Source of the DNA: Phoronis australis
Lineage: Eukaryota; Phoronida; Phoronidae
DNA length: 64,000 nucleotides
Assembly (NCBI GenBank): GCA_002633005.1
Contig: NMRA01000007.1
Coordinates: 1,308,564-1,372,563 of the forward strand
Reading direction: 5' to 3'
The notes below the pieces were generated by a model. It saw only the letters and a program-made list of their open reading frames with translations. It was not told the origin of the DNA and did no database searches. The first letter of the stretch is position 1, and every line of letters begins with the position of its first letter. Both the position numbers and the translations under genes were made by a program. This document shows, one piece after another, positions 1 to 14,400 of this stretch.

Positions 1-2001
1 GGTTTAGTGATAACCCCCTCGTAGCCAACAAATTCTTTGTGCTGGGTAAACTGCCCATTTCCTCTCAATATTACATTTCCTGTTAGGCAGTACATTCTAC
101 CTCACCGCTGCCGGCTTGCAAAATTCGGCCTCCTAAATCAACCAAATGTCTCTTTCGCGGCGTTATCAATCAACCATTTGTCAAAGTGTCACGTACCAAA
201 TGCACAATTTGCGAGGTCTTACAACCCACACCGTCCCAAGACCCCATTAGATGTTCCTGTCCAACGACTGACAAACATATCTCAGTACCCGAAAAGTTCA
301 AAATTGTGATGTTCACTTATTTCCGAACATACTCCACAATAGTAGGACTGAATTGGAATTTCAGATTAAAACGTGATCATTAGGTAAATGCACTGTTATA
401 TGCCTACAACATACAGTGCATGGCAACAAAAGGAAACGTCCGTCCGTTTTCTTAAGTGAGACGGAAAGACTTGAAAACTTCCTTCACGAAGAACGATAAC
501 TAGGCTCTCGTGCTTTTAGGTCAGATCTTTTGTGCAATGGGCCCAACCATGAGGCATGCACACGTCTCAGTGAAGCATCGCAAATGACATCAGACCATCT
601 GCAGTTTTTTATTTATTTTTTAATGCACAATTGCAGATGATAAGGCTACGGGGTATTGCGGGTTGCATGGATTTCACGAGCTAGGGGGACTGTTGTTCTG
701 TAAGACCAACTGGCGTTGCACAAACGAAAACCAAGTGGTCGGTGTGGCGATGTGTTTAGTGGCCAACAGAGCAAGTGGTCTTCCTGAACAGTGAGAAGCG
801 CCATCTTTTGAAAAAAACCGCGTGACCAATACAACCCACAGGCAGACTAATTCCCCAACAACGACCACATAAGAAATATGATTTATTACAGTTAGTGTTG
901 GTGCCAGTGGTGGATACGAGGAATAAATAATTTCAAGGACTACGGTCCAATCAAACTCCACAGACAAAAATCGATTTGTAGTCTTCTTTCCTCACGAACC
1001 GCACGAAAGAATTACATTTAACAATGAACGTAGTTTTCTTGTCAGTGAACACAATTCTTTTACTCGTTAGCTCGATTTTTTCACGTATCACGACTCTCAC
1101 GCATTAAATAACTTCTTCACATGAATCACTCTAACTAAGTCGAAAGTTTTGTGGTTCTGAGGAAACAAACGTGACTGTTCGTAAAGAAGTGCATTTTGAA
1201 CATTCATAAAGCTGCATTTCTCCCGTTTAGCTATCAATGGTGAAATCTTAGCCGAAGCGTTTTGGGTTTTAAAACTTTACCACGCTCCTCTAATCTCGAA
1301 TTATTGTCAAATGAGCCCGAGCAACTCAATTCAGAGGCACTGCGTACATGCATCATTTTCGAATCCTTAATTTAAGGGTTAGTCAACAACTCTTAATCGT
1401 TTTTTCTGTAATCGTTGATGGTTTGGTAACGATAGTAAATGGTGATTCTCCAGAAATAGGACAAAACTTTTATTGATATTTTTTTTATCCAATAGAGATT
1501 GGAACTTCAAATTTTGCAGTCAATTTTATGTATTGAGCTTATACTGACGTCGAATGTTGTTAATGCTTACGTTTTCGGCCATACCAGTTTTCCCCCGACA
1601 TTTGTTGCATTTAGTACAACGAACCAAGACGTAGAGTGAACTGATGTCTGTAAAGATGGCTTAGTTGAGCTTACCAGATAGGCAAAGACTTACACCTATG
1701 AATCCAAGCACTTTTACAATAAGTGCCAGAAATACCCCCCATCAGTATCTATGTACAGCTCCAGTCGACTCGGAGTCTTGGGCGCTGCTCCAAGTATTAC
1801 GGAGTTCAACAACGAAATTAATACCGTGCCGAAAAAACGCCGACAAGCAGCCTTGAACAATCTTTTCGCAACAATTGCTATCAGCGCTAGTTCACAATAA
1901 AATTATACAGGTTTGTGCAAAGTTCCGCTTCCAGTGTAGCTCAAAAACAAAACATATGCTCGCAAAAAGTTTGCCGGAGGCCCGTTTCGGGAGACGGAAC
2001 C

Positions 2002-2020
2002 CAGGGGCGGATCCAGGATC
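2002..2020 (+). mobile_element. hAT-like transposon terminus
   Basis: CAGGGGCGGATCCAGGATC followed by a G-run. CAGGGG-type ends are common for hAT elements and their MITEs in invertebrates. I did not find a matching opposite end or target duplication, so the element's extent is unknown. Confidence 0.4.
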
Positions 2021-4080
2021 TTGAGTTAGGGGGGGGGCAGGGCACAGAAATAACCAGAATTTCGCCACATGCGCGCGCCTAGCCTAAAATGAAATATAGG
2101 GATGCGGGGGTCNCCGCCACTGGAACCGCCCTGTAGAATCATATCGCGGTGAGGAATATTAGACGCGAGCAAAGAGGCTAATTCGATTTCCATTTTCAAC
2201 CAGCTACACTGGGCAAAATACAGCTTAAAAATGAGTGGATATAGCAGTGAACTACCACTACAGCAGGGATGTAGGCTGCCCAGATATACCAAATTAAATC
2301 CAAACTCGTGGTGGCTGAAATGTGTGTTTGGATTTGGGACTCCCAATAACCACTCGGACACAAGAAATAAAAGAACCCGTCGGCATGCCGATTTTACGGT
2401 GAAGGCGAGTTTTCCTACGAAAAATGGGTTGGTCCTCTAACGACTCCCTACATCCGCCAGTGTGTGAAGAGAGCAAGCAGACTGGTTGATCACATGAAGC
2501 GTTACCGAAACATAAAGCACTAACCGCAGCTTGTAAAACTTTCACTCCTTTGCCCTCACTGTTAAAGCGGCTTAGAAACTCGGGTAATTCCGTCCGAGCA
2601 GCGAACTTATGATTTAAACCACTTTCTGCCATAGAATAGGCCTCAACTTACTCCCCACCGAGATGAGAAGTAATTTCTGGGTTTGCAACGTAGTATACTC
2701 AGAGATGATGCTTAGTGGATAAAATAATACACCGTAACATGCCATCTTATAGAGCCCTGTACTCGGAACTGCCAGTTCTTTCGAAGCAAAAAGTTATATC
2801 TTAACTTTACAAAATAACGATTTCAAAACAATTTCACAACAGTAAATAGTCTAAATGATTTTTTTGTGACGTGAGGCGGATTTATTGCCGATTTATTACC
2901 ATGACACTAGCTTCTGCAATCCGTTGCAACTGAAAGATGAAATTCGGAGTGACTGGCCATCTTTCTGAATTTCTGAGCCGTTTTTAGATTTGTATATACC
3001 GCTACTCTCGGTGTTCTTGGTGGCAACGGAAATAAAGTCTTGCCACGTTAGGAAATTTTCAGACAACTTTTGAAGGGATATGTGCCCCAGTTTCGTTTTT
3101 GTTGGCCTGCAACTCAACAAGAGACAACGCAATTCAAATATGCACTGTGTTTGCTGTTTGTACTGACTATGTGCCATTGTATGATTTTTTAAAAGAAACA
3201 TTCCACGTTTACCCTCACTCTTTATTACTGGAGGTGTGATTGCTGGACAATGGGGCCATTTGGAGACCATAAATCCACTACTGATGCAAGTTTTTTGTTT
3301 GTTTCAGGAGCACAACATTCAAACATACCCTGCAAACTGTGAATCCTTAAAAAACAACACACTCTGAAAAATCTTTTGTAACTACATAGTAAATAAATAA
3401 AGACACCAGTGGTTTAAACAATGTAGGTTAGTCTTAAATGGGATAAATTTTTTTTACATGAAAGATTCAAAGATACTCTTTACTTTGTACTAACTTCATA
3501 AATGCAAAGATACCAATCAAATAACAACATTTCTTATATTACAATTCAAAATTTAACAGTGAATTCTACTTATTTTGAAAAAAGCTGTGTCCTGTTGAAA
3601 CAGCACCATTTGAGACTTATTTTCTAAAAAACCAGGTGTATCTTATAATAGGTTTAGAGAACGTTTTAAATAACTGAGGAGGAAAGAATATCCTTAATTG
3701 CCATTAAATGCCACATATACCAAACTGTATACAGACAATGTCAATCCACCAGTGTGGCTGAAATCGTAATAAATCTGGCTAATTCAATATTGCACAAATG
3801 ACAGAAGTTCATCCATTAACAGCATCTCCACTACTAAAGAGCAACGAGAATTAGAAAATTATTCACAGAATTAAGGAAATTTCAAACAATATCTTCACAG
3901 CTATACAAAGTGGCCCAACTTACAAATCGATAAATTTTCATTGCACCAATCTACTATTTCATTACTCGAAACCAAATCTTTAAAACTTTCAAATCTTGAC
4001 TCCAGGTTTACTGGCTAAAGAGAATTCATGAACTAGCCAACTTATTTTGGAAATTTGGCGAATATAAACATTTTTGCAAT

Positions 4081-4180
4081 AGTCTGAAATGACATGCCCG
4101 CCTTTTGAGAACCATTGATGGCTATTATTCAGTGGAGAAAACAGGTTCTCAAAATGGGGACACCATTACAAAATATCAAG
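4081..4180. repeat. Foldback MITE copy P1
   Basis: Left arm ...gcccgccttttgagaacc and right arm ggttctcaaaatggggac are inverted around a short loop. Same family as 18101-18193 and 47315-47433, with core GCCCACATTTTGAGAACCAG. Confidence 0.6.
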
Positions 4181-5181
4181 ACCATTACAAAGTTCTATTT
4201 TTTTAAATTTGACAGGAAAAATACAGGTATGCATGAATAGGCTACTCCGTGTAAAAAATTTCATTGAACAAAGAACCATTAGGAGTAAACTGACAATGAC
4301 TCCCCCTATTAGATGAGACTGGAGTTGGTGACACTCAAAGTATAGCATACACAACACTGTACAATAAGCGTATTAGAACAAATGTTGAAAAAGTATGATT
4401 TTCATAGAAAAATCTTGAAAATTTGTATAACATGTGACAACACTGTTTTTACTGACATATATACAACTGATCACTAAAAATGTTTAAATTGTACATTAGC
4501 ATCAATTTTTGTTTTTTCATCTAAATATCGATAATAAAGACAACATAAACTGTAACTATGCGTTAATACCTTGTGCAGTAAATAGTTGAGAAGTTACAGT
4601 GCATTAAGACAACAAAAAATATACAAAGACACAGAAAGCGCAAATTTAGGTAAGATGTCCAACGATCAGAAAGCTGTTTGTCACCTTCAGACCAAACTAA
4701 TAAGGAAATTAAGTTACAGAACTGACGGGAATTGTATACAGAAGTTACGGAAATGTGAAAAACATTAATTAACGTAAGCGTTAAATGAAGTTACCAAAAT
4801 AACATACAAACACTGGTTGCAAGATCGAACCGAATTCGAAATCAAACTGATCTACGGAAAGTTATCAAAAGAAATTAGTGGTATGAGATACAGTAGTTTT
4901 CGAAAAACAACTTGACAAAATTTTTCTTGTTCAAAATCAATTAAACACGGTGATGCACTTAATGACGTGGTTATGACCCATTTCTAATCAATAGATGCAT
5001 TGTTTGTGTGGCACTTGAAAAAAGATCAAAACAATGCTGAAAATAATACTGGCAAGTGTTTTTTTTTCACTTTTTAACAGTGAGGCACAAACCAGAATCG
5101 AATTTGGCCTTATCAATCAAAATCAAGAGTTATTTTTCTTCTGGTTTCCTTCTGAGTTTTCACTACAACTTTCGGTGAAAT

Positions 5182-5772
5182 TCACCAACCTGCTTTTCGA
5201 AGACTACTACAACCACAGAATGTAACTAACGGCACCCTCAAGGGTGCCAACACCACAATGTAGTTCTCAATACTTTCTGAAGAATTTTGACACAATGGGC
5301 TAAATATTTGAGACGTTGTTGCAATCTGAGTAAGAACACCATTAATAGTGCCGTATTCAAGATGCGTTTTTAGCAAAGGATGTCCATTTCTACCCGTCAA
5401 CAGTCCGCTGCATAAAGGGTTTAGCAAAGACTCAAACGAAGAACTACCTTGCTGCGACTGGTACCCGAATCTAACTATGAGAACTGCTTTGGCAAGAACT
5501 CGACCAAAGATGTAAAATAAGACAAGAAGGGTTGAGAATGATGAAAGTAAAGGGATCTTAATGCACTGGGGTGCTTGTCTGTGTGAAAGGAGCTGGGTGC
5601 GCGGAACACTAAAGGCCGTTGCCAAATAACTACGTGCAGTGCACAGAAACCATGGTGATGAGAGATATGTTAGTGACACATATACATGATGCAAAAAGAC
5701 AACAACGATGACATCCAACAACACAAGTTCTCTGTACAACCACAAACAACTCAGCCGGTCATCTAGTTTCAC
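5182..5772 (-). other. Long open frame of unknown status (196 codons)
   Basis: The longest open frame left of calcineurin B. The translation starts MKLDDRLSCLWLYRELVLLD and is hydrophobic, with Leu/Val/Ser runs. I recognise no domain, no good splice partners and no related copy in the window. In AT-rich non-coding DNA a frame of this length is uncommon but not exceptional. A chance ORF is more likely than a gene. Confidence 0.12.
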
Positions 5773-7921
5773 ACCAGTGCTTCTTTAGCATGTCAAAGAC
5801 ATGGAGCGTTTAATAATGCAAATGTAACTCTACAATTGCCAGCAATTGTAGTATTTCTAGCTTGAGCTCCACCCTCTGTTACAGGGTGAGCAAGATATGA
5901 GAGACTTAAGCCTACCTGCATAGCAATAAAGGAGCAAAAGCCATGAGGGGGGATAGAAAATGTGAACGTCTCACTCGCTGTACTATGGGGTGTGCTAATA
6001 CAAGGGGTGGCATGTGAACGGGTGGCAATCAGAGAATAGGTTGAAGGTGCATGAATCCAGGGACTAACTACAACTACTGCACAATAACAAATTACAAACA
6101 GTAAATCACTTTTTTCTGTTTTCATGTTTCGGTAAATATTTACACATTTCTGACATCCTGTTTCGCACTCATGTGAATCACCGCCAATTCCTGTCAGAAC
6201 AAGTACCAGTTACTGTTGATCTTTCACATGTCATTGAATGCATGACAGCAAGATATTCTCATCAAATGGAAAAAAATGTTACATTGAAGCTGAAAAAAAA
6301 CCAATTAGTGACGGTGTTGGTTGAAAATGTATCCGTTAACTAATATTTACAATGAGGGTAGCCGCATCAGTTGTCACTGTTTTCCATGGGGGCCCTCTGC
6401 AAAAACATACTAATGGCTGTTCCACATGAGTGAGGAACAGGACATCTTGCACACGACAAATCAATGAGTCACAAGCCATGACTGCTGACGTACTATGTAC
6501 AAATTCATATCCTAGTTTAGGGCAAAAGGTGACAAAGAACTTTCTGATGACTTAATGACATCGAACCTAGCCTGACGAGCACAGCGGAACACTTAAGAGT
6601 TAGCAGGACCTAGAAGCCACTGAAACTTAACAACATAGTCACATACACCACTACGATTAACAAAATATCCGGCAGTAATTGATAGATACCGTTATAGGTC
6701 TTGTGGCAAACAATGCGCAAAAGATAATTAACGGCCTAGTCTTCCCTTGTCGAACTACTGTCATGGTATCCACTTACGGTAAACTGATACCTTAACACGA
6801 AATTCTGCTAAATCATATCTGACGACCACAAATTATAATCGTTCCGAATAAAATAATTGAGGAAGTGAAAATTAAACCCCTAATATGCAAACAGCCAGAC
6901 GAGACATTGATCACAAGGTCTCTGAATGGAAACGAGCAGTGTAGTACAGTTACTCAATTCTAACGACAGGACACATTGTAACACACAACCCATCGTTTGC
7001 CTGGCTTTTGTAGCATTGCTATCTTTTCACTAGTTTGTTGATGAATTGCATTAAGACAAGCCACAATACAGTACGTGTCAAAAGTGATCAAGTAAAATCA
7101 AGGCAGACATCGTCATCACGACAGCCGAGTGAAAGTGAAATTCATTATCATAGCAGCGGTCTTTTGATGGCCAGAAATGACAGGGAACTCACTAGAAAGT
7201 TAATGAAGTGGAAAGGCTATTCCTTCGTTGGAATTTAACAGGAACACCACGTCACGACCCATCAATACCTGTCATTTGCAACCTCACGGCAATTAGCCAT
7301 CGAGATTGGATACCTGTATTGTGACTGGTTACTTCTGGTGAGTACTGTACTTGAATGCTACGGCTGTAATCTCAACACAATTTACTTTTAAAAGAGAGAT
7401 TTCCGCAAAGAAATGAAGACTGGTCACCTTCAACTGAAGATTTTGCTGCCACTTGGTGAGAGATGATGGCACTTCTGCTGTTCAGTGGTTAGCAAAAGAG
7501 CACACTTTGACCCTCATGACTAGAATCTTCTACAGAGAACAGATGTACTTGAACTGCTTTGTACGACAGCTAAATAAGTGTAATTTTTCAGATTCTGTGT
7601 GCCTTTGGGTAAACGATGAGGGCATTTAAATTGAGAAACTCAAAAATCAGGGATAAGGCATGAAGTTGAACACAACAGAACGAAGATGTTCAAATGTGAA
7701 ATAGGCACAAATTCAGTAGGGCTTTTCTGCTAGACATGGTTATTAACCTGAACAGGTAAAGCATTTAGCACAAAAACAACCTCTAAAATCCCATTTATAA
7801 TTTTTTAGAGGTTGACTACCATATTAAAATTTTGACCAAAGATTGTTTCATGCCAGCTGCACAGCACGAATCATAGCAATAATGAAGTAATCTTTATATT
7901 AAAAAGTAGAACTTCCTTGCA

Positions 7922-7927
7922 TTTATT
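7922..7927 (-). terminator. Candidate poly(A) signal for calcineurin B
   Basis: AATAAA on the minus strand about 495 nt after the stop codon. It is the first canonical hexamer I found there; there is no transcript evidence, so the site is tentative. Confidence 0.35.
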
Positions 7928-8421
7928 TTTGTTTAGAAATATACGACAAAATGGAGTTCCACATTTCCGCCAAAGAGTATGCTAAATTAGAAGTAAATTA
8001 CTGTACTCTTTCACTACGAGTCACACGTGACCAGCCATAATTGCTTTGTAAAGACTCCTCCCATAGTAGTAATGCAATACTTGCTTGATATGAACAAGTT
8101 GTTCACACATAACAGAAGATGGTAACTTATTGTGGGAAACTCCCGGATAACCATTTCCTAATGCTGCTCATTCATAAATCGCATCAGGCCACGTAAGAGC
8201 ATAATAGTGACTTCAGAGAATAGTAAAAACAAAACAAGACGGTAAAAGCAAACAGAATCGGCAAGCATACTTCGAATATAATTCAGGCAGAGTAAATACA
8301 ATGCAGCCAGTTCGGCGATCTTGGGTCCTGTGCTTGCTTCTTAACCATTCTGCAAACTCGTGAGACAGGCTTCCTGCATACGTCAATAGTCACAGTGGTG
8401 GGCTGGATGTGGAGAGCTATA

Positions 8422-8469
8422 CTAAATGTCTACAACCATTTTCTTGTGAACATCTAAACCACCAACAAC
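8422..8469 (-). CDS. PPP3R1: Calcineurin B coding exon 6 (C-terminus and stop)
   Basis: 48 nt encoding [15 protein letters not shown] and TAG, after acceptor ttatttgcag. This matches the invariant C-terminal tail of the family with conservative changes. The 3' UTR follows to the left. Confidence 0.93.
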   Translation of the reverse strand, partial: VVGGLDVHKKMVVDI

Positions 8470-11400
8470 CTGCAAATAACAAGTGTGGAAAGGTTATCTT
8501 TCAATCAGGTAGGTTCAAAAAAGATTCCATGCTCACAACTAGGAAGACTCTTGTGTACGGTAAAACCTCACAAAATGACTGACAAGTGAAATTTTAGTTT
8601 TTCGTTTTTCATAAAAGGTATGTCACATCCAATGAATGCCGTTTCATGCTCAATTTCTATACCATAGCTACTGTTGGACAATATTTTGAAAAAAAAACAT
8701 GGACATTCACAACAAAGTTAAAAGCATTAAAAGAATGAAAAAAATTTCACAATTATTTTTGTCCCAAAATGATGATATTTTACCATAATACGAGACTGAT
8801 TTGACTTGATGTAACATTTGTATGAAGAATAATTGACACTCTGAAAAATGGCAGGCTAAATACTTCAAGTTTTCCACAACTGTATAGTTATGTGTGAAGT
8901 ACCTTATAGGCAATTTTTGACGAGTGAAAACAATGCGCAATCTCACATTAATGGATGCAGTGGCAAGAGACAATGCAAAAAAAAATCCAAACCAAGACTC
9001 AAAGATGGTACAGGATCCGTGAACTCATTACCAGGAAGAGTCCGTCTATTCCCAATAAGGATTGACTGGTAGTTGCAAGTCACACGTGACAAGAGAACTG
9101 CATGCCACAAATGAATTTTCCAGGGTGAAAAATTTCATTTTGCACGATACACTTCTCCACAGGTACTAGACATGTATTGATTTTTGTTAATGGTTGTTGC
9201 GAGCATAATTTGCAAGATGGGAATTGCTTTTACAGTTATGACAGTTCCTAAAAGCAATTAACTTTTTTCATTCTCCAAAAATTTCCAATGCACAAAAACT
9301 CTCGTTTTCCAGGTTTTCTAAGTTTTACAAAATGAGTGGCAACCACATGCAAGGACAGACATACTGCACATTATGGCGTTATATATTACAAANAACGCCG
9401 GGGTAAGAAAGGAATTTGCCGCGGAAATTTTATATCAAATCCGATTTTTTTTACGCGGAAATATAAAAAATGCGTGGACAGAACATTTGAAAAAAGCGGA
9501 AATCCGCGTTTCCGCGGAAAATTCCAAGCCCTGATAGCTACTGTTGGACAATATTTTGAAAAAAAACATGGACATTCACATCAAAGTTAAAAGCATTAAA
9601 AGAATGAAAAAATTTTCACAATTATTTTTGTCCGAAATTGGTGATATTTTACCATAATACGAGACTGATTTGACTTTATGAAACATTTGCATGACAGGCT
9701 AAACACTTCAAGTTTTCCACAACTGTATAGTTATGTGTGAAGTACCTTATAGGCAATTTTTGACGAGTGAAAACAATGCGCAATCTCACATTAATGGATG
9801 CAGTGGCAACAGACAATGCAAAAAAAAATCCAAACCAAGACTCAAAGATGGTACAGGATCCGTGAACTCATTACCAGGAAGAGTCCGTCTATTCCCAATA
9901 AGGATTGACTGGTAGTTGCAAATCACACGAGACAAGAGAACTGCATGCCACAAATGAATTTTCCAGGGTGAAAAATTTCATTTTGCACGATACACTTCTC
10001 CACAGGTACTAGACATGTATTGATTTTTGTTAATGGTTGTTGCGAGCATAATTTGCAAGATGGGAATTGCTTTTACAGTTATGACAGTTCCTAACAGCAA
10101 TTAACTTTTTTCATTCTCCAAACATTTCCAATGCACAAAAACTCTCGTTTTCCAGGTTTTCTAAGTTTTACAAAATGAGTGGCAACCACATGCAAGGACA
10201 GACATACTGCATATTATGGCGTTATATATTACAAAACAAACTTAAGGCAAGCTTTTCAAAATCCAGACTACACGCACCGTACAAAATTCTTCAAATGAGA
10301 TCTTCCCGTCGCCGTCCGTGTCGGCGAGTATAATAGTCTTGTCTACGATCTGTTGGAGCTGTGCGTCCTTTAGGTTGTTGCCTACCATCATCTTCAACAC
10401 TTGGAACAGCTCCCCGTTGGAAATGTAGCCATCCTTGTCCATGTCGTAGATCTTGAAAGCAACTGGAGAAACAAGGCAGCACAGGTCACCATCGGTGCCA
10501 CTCGAACTGTGTGTTCATTTCCAGGAAATCATTTTCCTTTTGCACGAGTTATTTTCCCACCAGTAACCCTTCCTAATCATTGTAGTGAACAACAGATACG
10601 TAACAGTATGCAACAACTCTAGATATGAATATTAAAACGAGGCTTTTTCATTTATTTAATTAGGGTAAAGGAAGCAAGAAAATTTTCTATAGTCGTTTAA
10701 AATACTGAAGTCTATTTGAGCTTCGGAAGGAGGTGGGTATAACTTAGCTATGTGATCAAAGGCTTGCACAACAGTAACAAGTGTGTCTTCCACAGCAAAA
10801 GCAGAATATCTTACGACAATCTAATAAATGGTAACGGCATAACACACACTCCAAGTACCAGAGGGTAAAAACTAAACAAATTTCAAAGCGGCAATGAACT
10901 CGTGCTCCGTCGAAACAAATGTAAATTCTAGACCACTTACTGCAATAATATTGATCTCAACTCGGCGAATAAAATGACACGCCACTACAAGTGAACTAAC
11001 AGAGTCTGATCTTGAACAATAACGAACAACCAATACTTTCGAAGCCCTAAAATCAACTTCAATTTGACAGAGGAGCAATCAGAGAGACCAATTTCATAAT
11101 GGTACATGGTCTAAATCAAATGTCGCTTTTTCTGATGGAAGTGGGTTAATAACCACTTTGAGTTTGTGAAATTGAAAAGAACTCACTATCAAATTTATCA
11201 AATCACACTTCTACTGAAACTTCTCGTATCCAGTGAGAAAATCATATATCACGGCATGAATATTACGAATTTGACGCAAGAAAAATATTCAGGCAAAACG
11301 AACAACATGGACTCAAAACAGCCTTTATGACAATACTTACACCGTAGCTTTGATTCTTTGTCACCCTTTACACTAAACTGAGATACACCTTCTATGAATT

Positions 11401-14400
11401 CTAAAAAAGAAACCGATGACATGGACATTAACGACATACAATACACCCTACTGAGAATCAACAGAGCAACTGAATCTGAAATGTAGACATAACACGACTA
11501 CTCAACAATATCTTTCTTTGGTAACAAAAGGCACGTTTTTGTGATGACCTCACCAATGACGGATGTTCTTGGTAGTAAGGGGGAAATAGAATCCTACCAC
11601 AGTAAGGAATAGCACGGAATTGATTTTACAAGAGAAAATGACCTCGTTCGATTTTCGTTTTTAGCCAACTAAACCGGGCAAAATACAGCTTTAGGGCAAA
11701 AACTCATACACGAGTATAAGCAAGACATGAGGAGGCAGCATAGTCTAGCGTGATACGTGCTCAATTTCTTTACTCGAGATCGTGGGTTCGAGTCCCACTG
11801 GGTCACACTAATAAACCCTCGAGTAAGGCTTCTAGGTACTCAGCTCCATTTTAACTACATATTAATGCAGCATAAACATAGTTTCAGGTGATCAGTGGGC
11901 CAACATGTGCGGCCTGCGCATGTCTGGTACAATGTGTATCACATTGCCTGTAGTTAATTTTTTAAAATAGGCAAAACATCACTAGTGGGTGCTGAAGGTG
12001 TACAGGCAATGTGCCTACAATGGGAATACTCAACTGATTTTGAAATTACTTTTTGATTGATAAAATAAAGCATACTAAAAATATGTGCAGAAACAATTAT
12101 CTGTGAATAACAATAAATACAATGCCAAAACTGCAGTTATCCCCCTATCAGTCTTTTGTCCCAAATATGCAGATTATCGGTCACATGACAAAAAAAGTTA
12201 TGACCTTGGTCATAAGGAAACATGGCTGTCAAAGCCCGATTTATAACATGTAGCCAAATAAACTGTACTGGTAAGAGGATTTAAATTTAATTTAATTTAA
12301 TTTAATTGCAAGAGCAGAAGATCAAAGAGCATCAAAAAAATACCCAAGCTTATTGACAAATAAGTTTGAACTTGTTGGGCTGTCTGGTTTTCTGTATATT
12401 TTCTCATAAAAGTTACTGCTATTTCCCAGTGATAACTGACGGTTGGAGAGTTAGCCATGTACTAACCTCAAATTGACTTATCGCCAGGATTTTGAGTGAC
12501 GGCTAAACTGACCAATCAGAACACAATTCTTGACACATCTTCGTTTCCAAGCCACCATTTTAACCGACAACCAACACGTAGTCGGGTAAAATTTATTGCT
12601 TGTTTGTCGACTTTTCGCAAGGGGCGGAGCTTGCGATGGGCCAATAACAGGACTATAGGTTCAGCATAGCATTTACACAAGTGTTTTCTTGCGTATCACA
12701 TAAGCATTCATGAACGGACATGAGCATGCGCAAACTGCAAGTAGCGGCACTACAAAGAACATTGGGTATCTTCAGTTACCACAAATGACACACGATTCTT
12801 TCCAAAATGCATGGCTGCTCACGTTTACTTTCACCTGCAGCACTTTTAAACTTGCATTTCACCCTGTTTAGCTAGCCAAAAAACAAGAAACAAATTACAC
12901 CTCTTACTCTCATAAAATCAAATTCTTTACCGTGAGAGTGTTCCATTTCCATTACCAACAAGAACATTGAAACCATTAGCAACTTCGAAAATGGTGCATA
13001 TACGCATTGTTTATGACTTACTGATGCAAAATTTTGTCAAAAACGATTTGACATTGATTGTTAGATAACTTCTATCTGTATTTCTTGTATTGTCTAAAAA
13101 TACTCTTTGTGTGCAGATCGCATCCGTGCGGTAGCTCCCTAAGCGACATCGTTAAAGGAACTAACGATAGAAAAACTGTTTTAAAAAAATTATGATATCA
13201 CTATACTTTTAACGAAATATGGATCAGAGAGGCACTACAGACAAATTTTACTAAGTTATTTACAACTTAGAGTTGGAACTATCAGCAATTCAAGAAAATG
13301 ACTCGAGTTGGTAACAGAAAACAAATTCCTACCACGGCAAGGAATGTTATGAGACTGGTTTTATGAAAGTAACAGTTTTAATTCGACTTTCATTTAAATT
13401 AGCCAGACAGAGTGAAATGCACTTTTAACTATGAATTAGTAATTCACTAATAAAAGCTGTAAAATGCTGTCGGCAACACCAAGGAAATTTCTTGGTGTTA
13501 TGCTGTTAACATGCATATTACATTTTCAATGTTTCTTCATTTTTGTACACTTGTAGTAACAAGAAATTGAAACAAAACTACCGTAGCTCTTCAATTTTGC
13601 TGAAATGGACTCTGTCACGTTTTCATTAATTGTACATAATGTTTTTTTCATTAAGAAACATTAGGTACCTTTAAAATCTACTTCCCCGTTCCCGTCTGTG
13701 TCGAATATTTCTATGACTCGCTGGACTAGAGGATTTTGCTGTAGTTCTGGTAACGACATGAACTCCTCGACGCTGAGAGACCCCGAGTTGTCCAGATCAA
13801 GCTTCTTGAAGCGTTTTCCTAGTCTTTTGATTTCATCAGCATCAACTGGAAAAGAAAACAAAGGATGTTGAATGCACAAGATTTGATTTTACAAGGAATT
13901 GCAAGCATTTTTGACGCTACTTTTATCAAAATGTATCTCAGAGTTTATGTGAATGGCTCAAGCAAAAGGCCCACATCTTTTTTTTAAAATATTTATTTTA
14001 ACAAAATAATGGAAATTAACAAAACAAATTAAACCGCTCTGAGCAGAGGCTCTAGGTGAAATCGAATGAAAATTTAGTGGTGCAGTAGACAACGGCACCA
14101 AGAACACCGACAACCCCATCCCCGACGCCTGTTGCACCAATGCAAAGTAAACCACTAAAAAAAGCATTGAGGAAATTAGTTAATAAAAGGCAGTCATCAA
14201 ATCACAATCGGAAAATCTTGAATAACTCGAGAACGCTAAGTCCTAGAGAAAAACAAACTGCAATTGAAATAATCTATCCACAGAAAAAAAATCAGAAAAT
14301 CCCACCAGAAACAGCAGAGCCATGACTCTGCAAACCAAAAAAGTGAAAAATGGCCGCCACTGCGCCATCTTGCATTCTGATTTCAACCAAAAACAATAGG

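Larger units (their letters stand above)
1..7921. other. Intergenic DNA left of calcineurin B
   Basis: No coding exon recognised on either strand. It holds dispersed repeat fragments, a hAT-like terminus at 2002-2020, a foldback copy at 4081-4180 and the doubtful open frame at 5182-5772. One ambiguous base (N) lies near 2113. Confidence 0.6.

Noticed and set aside
8890-9915. Two identical 60-codon open frames (8890-9072 and 9733-9915) as a duplicated small gene.
   Set aside because: They lie in the direct duplication within a calcineurin B intron; the identity is explained by the DNA duplication, and there is no motif.
10278-10462. Calcineurin B exon 5 read through to the stop at 10242 as an alternative C-terminus.
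   Set aside because: The readthrough residues do not match the family, while the spliced exon at 8469-8422 restores the invariant tail exactly.
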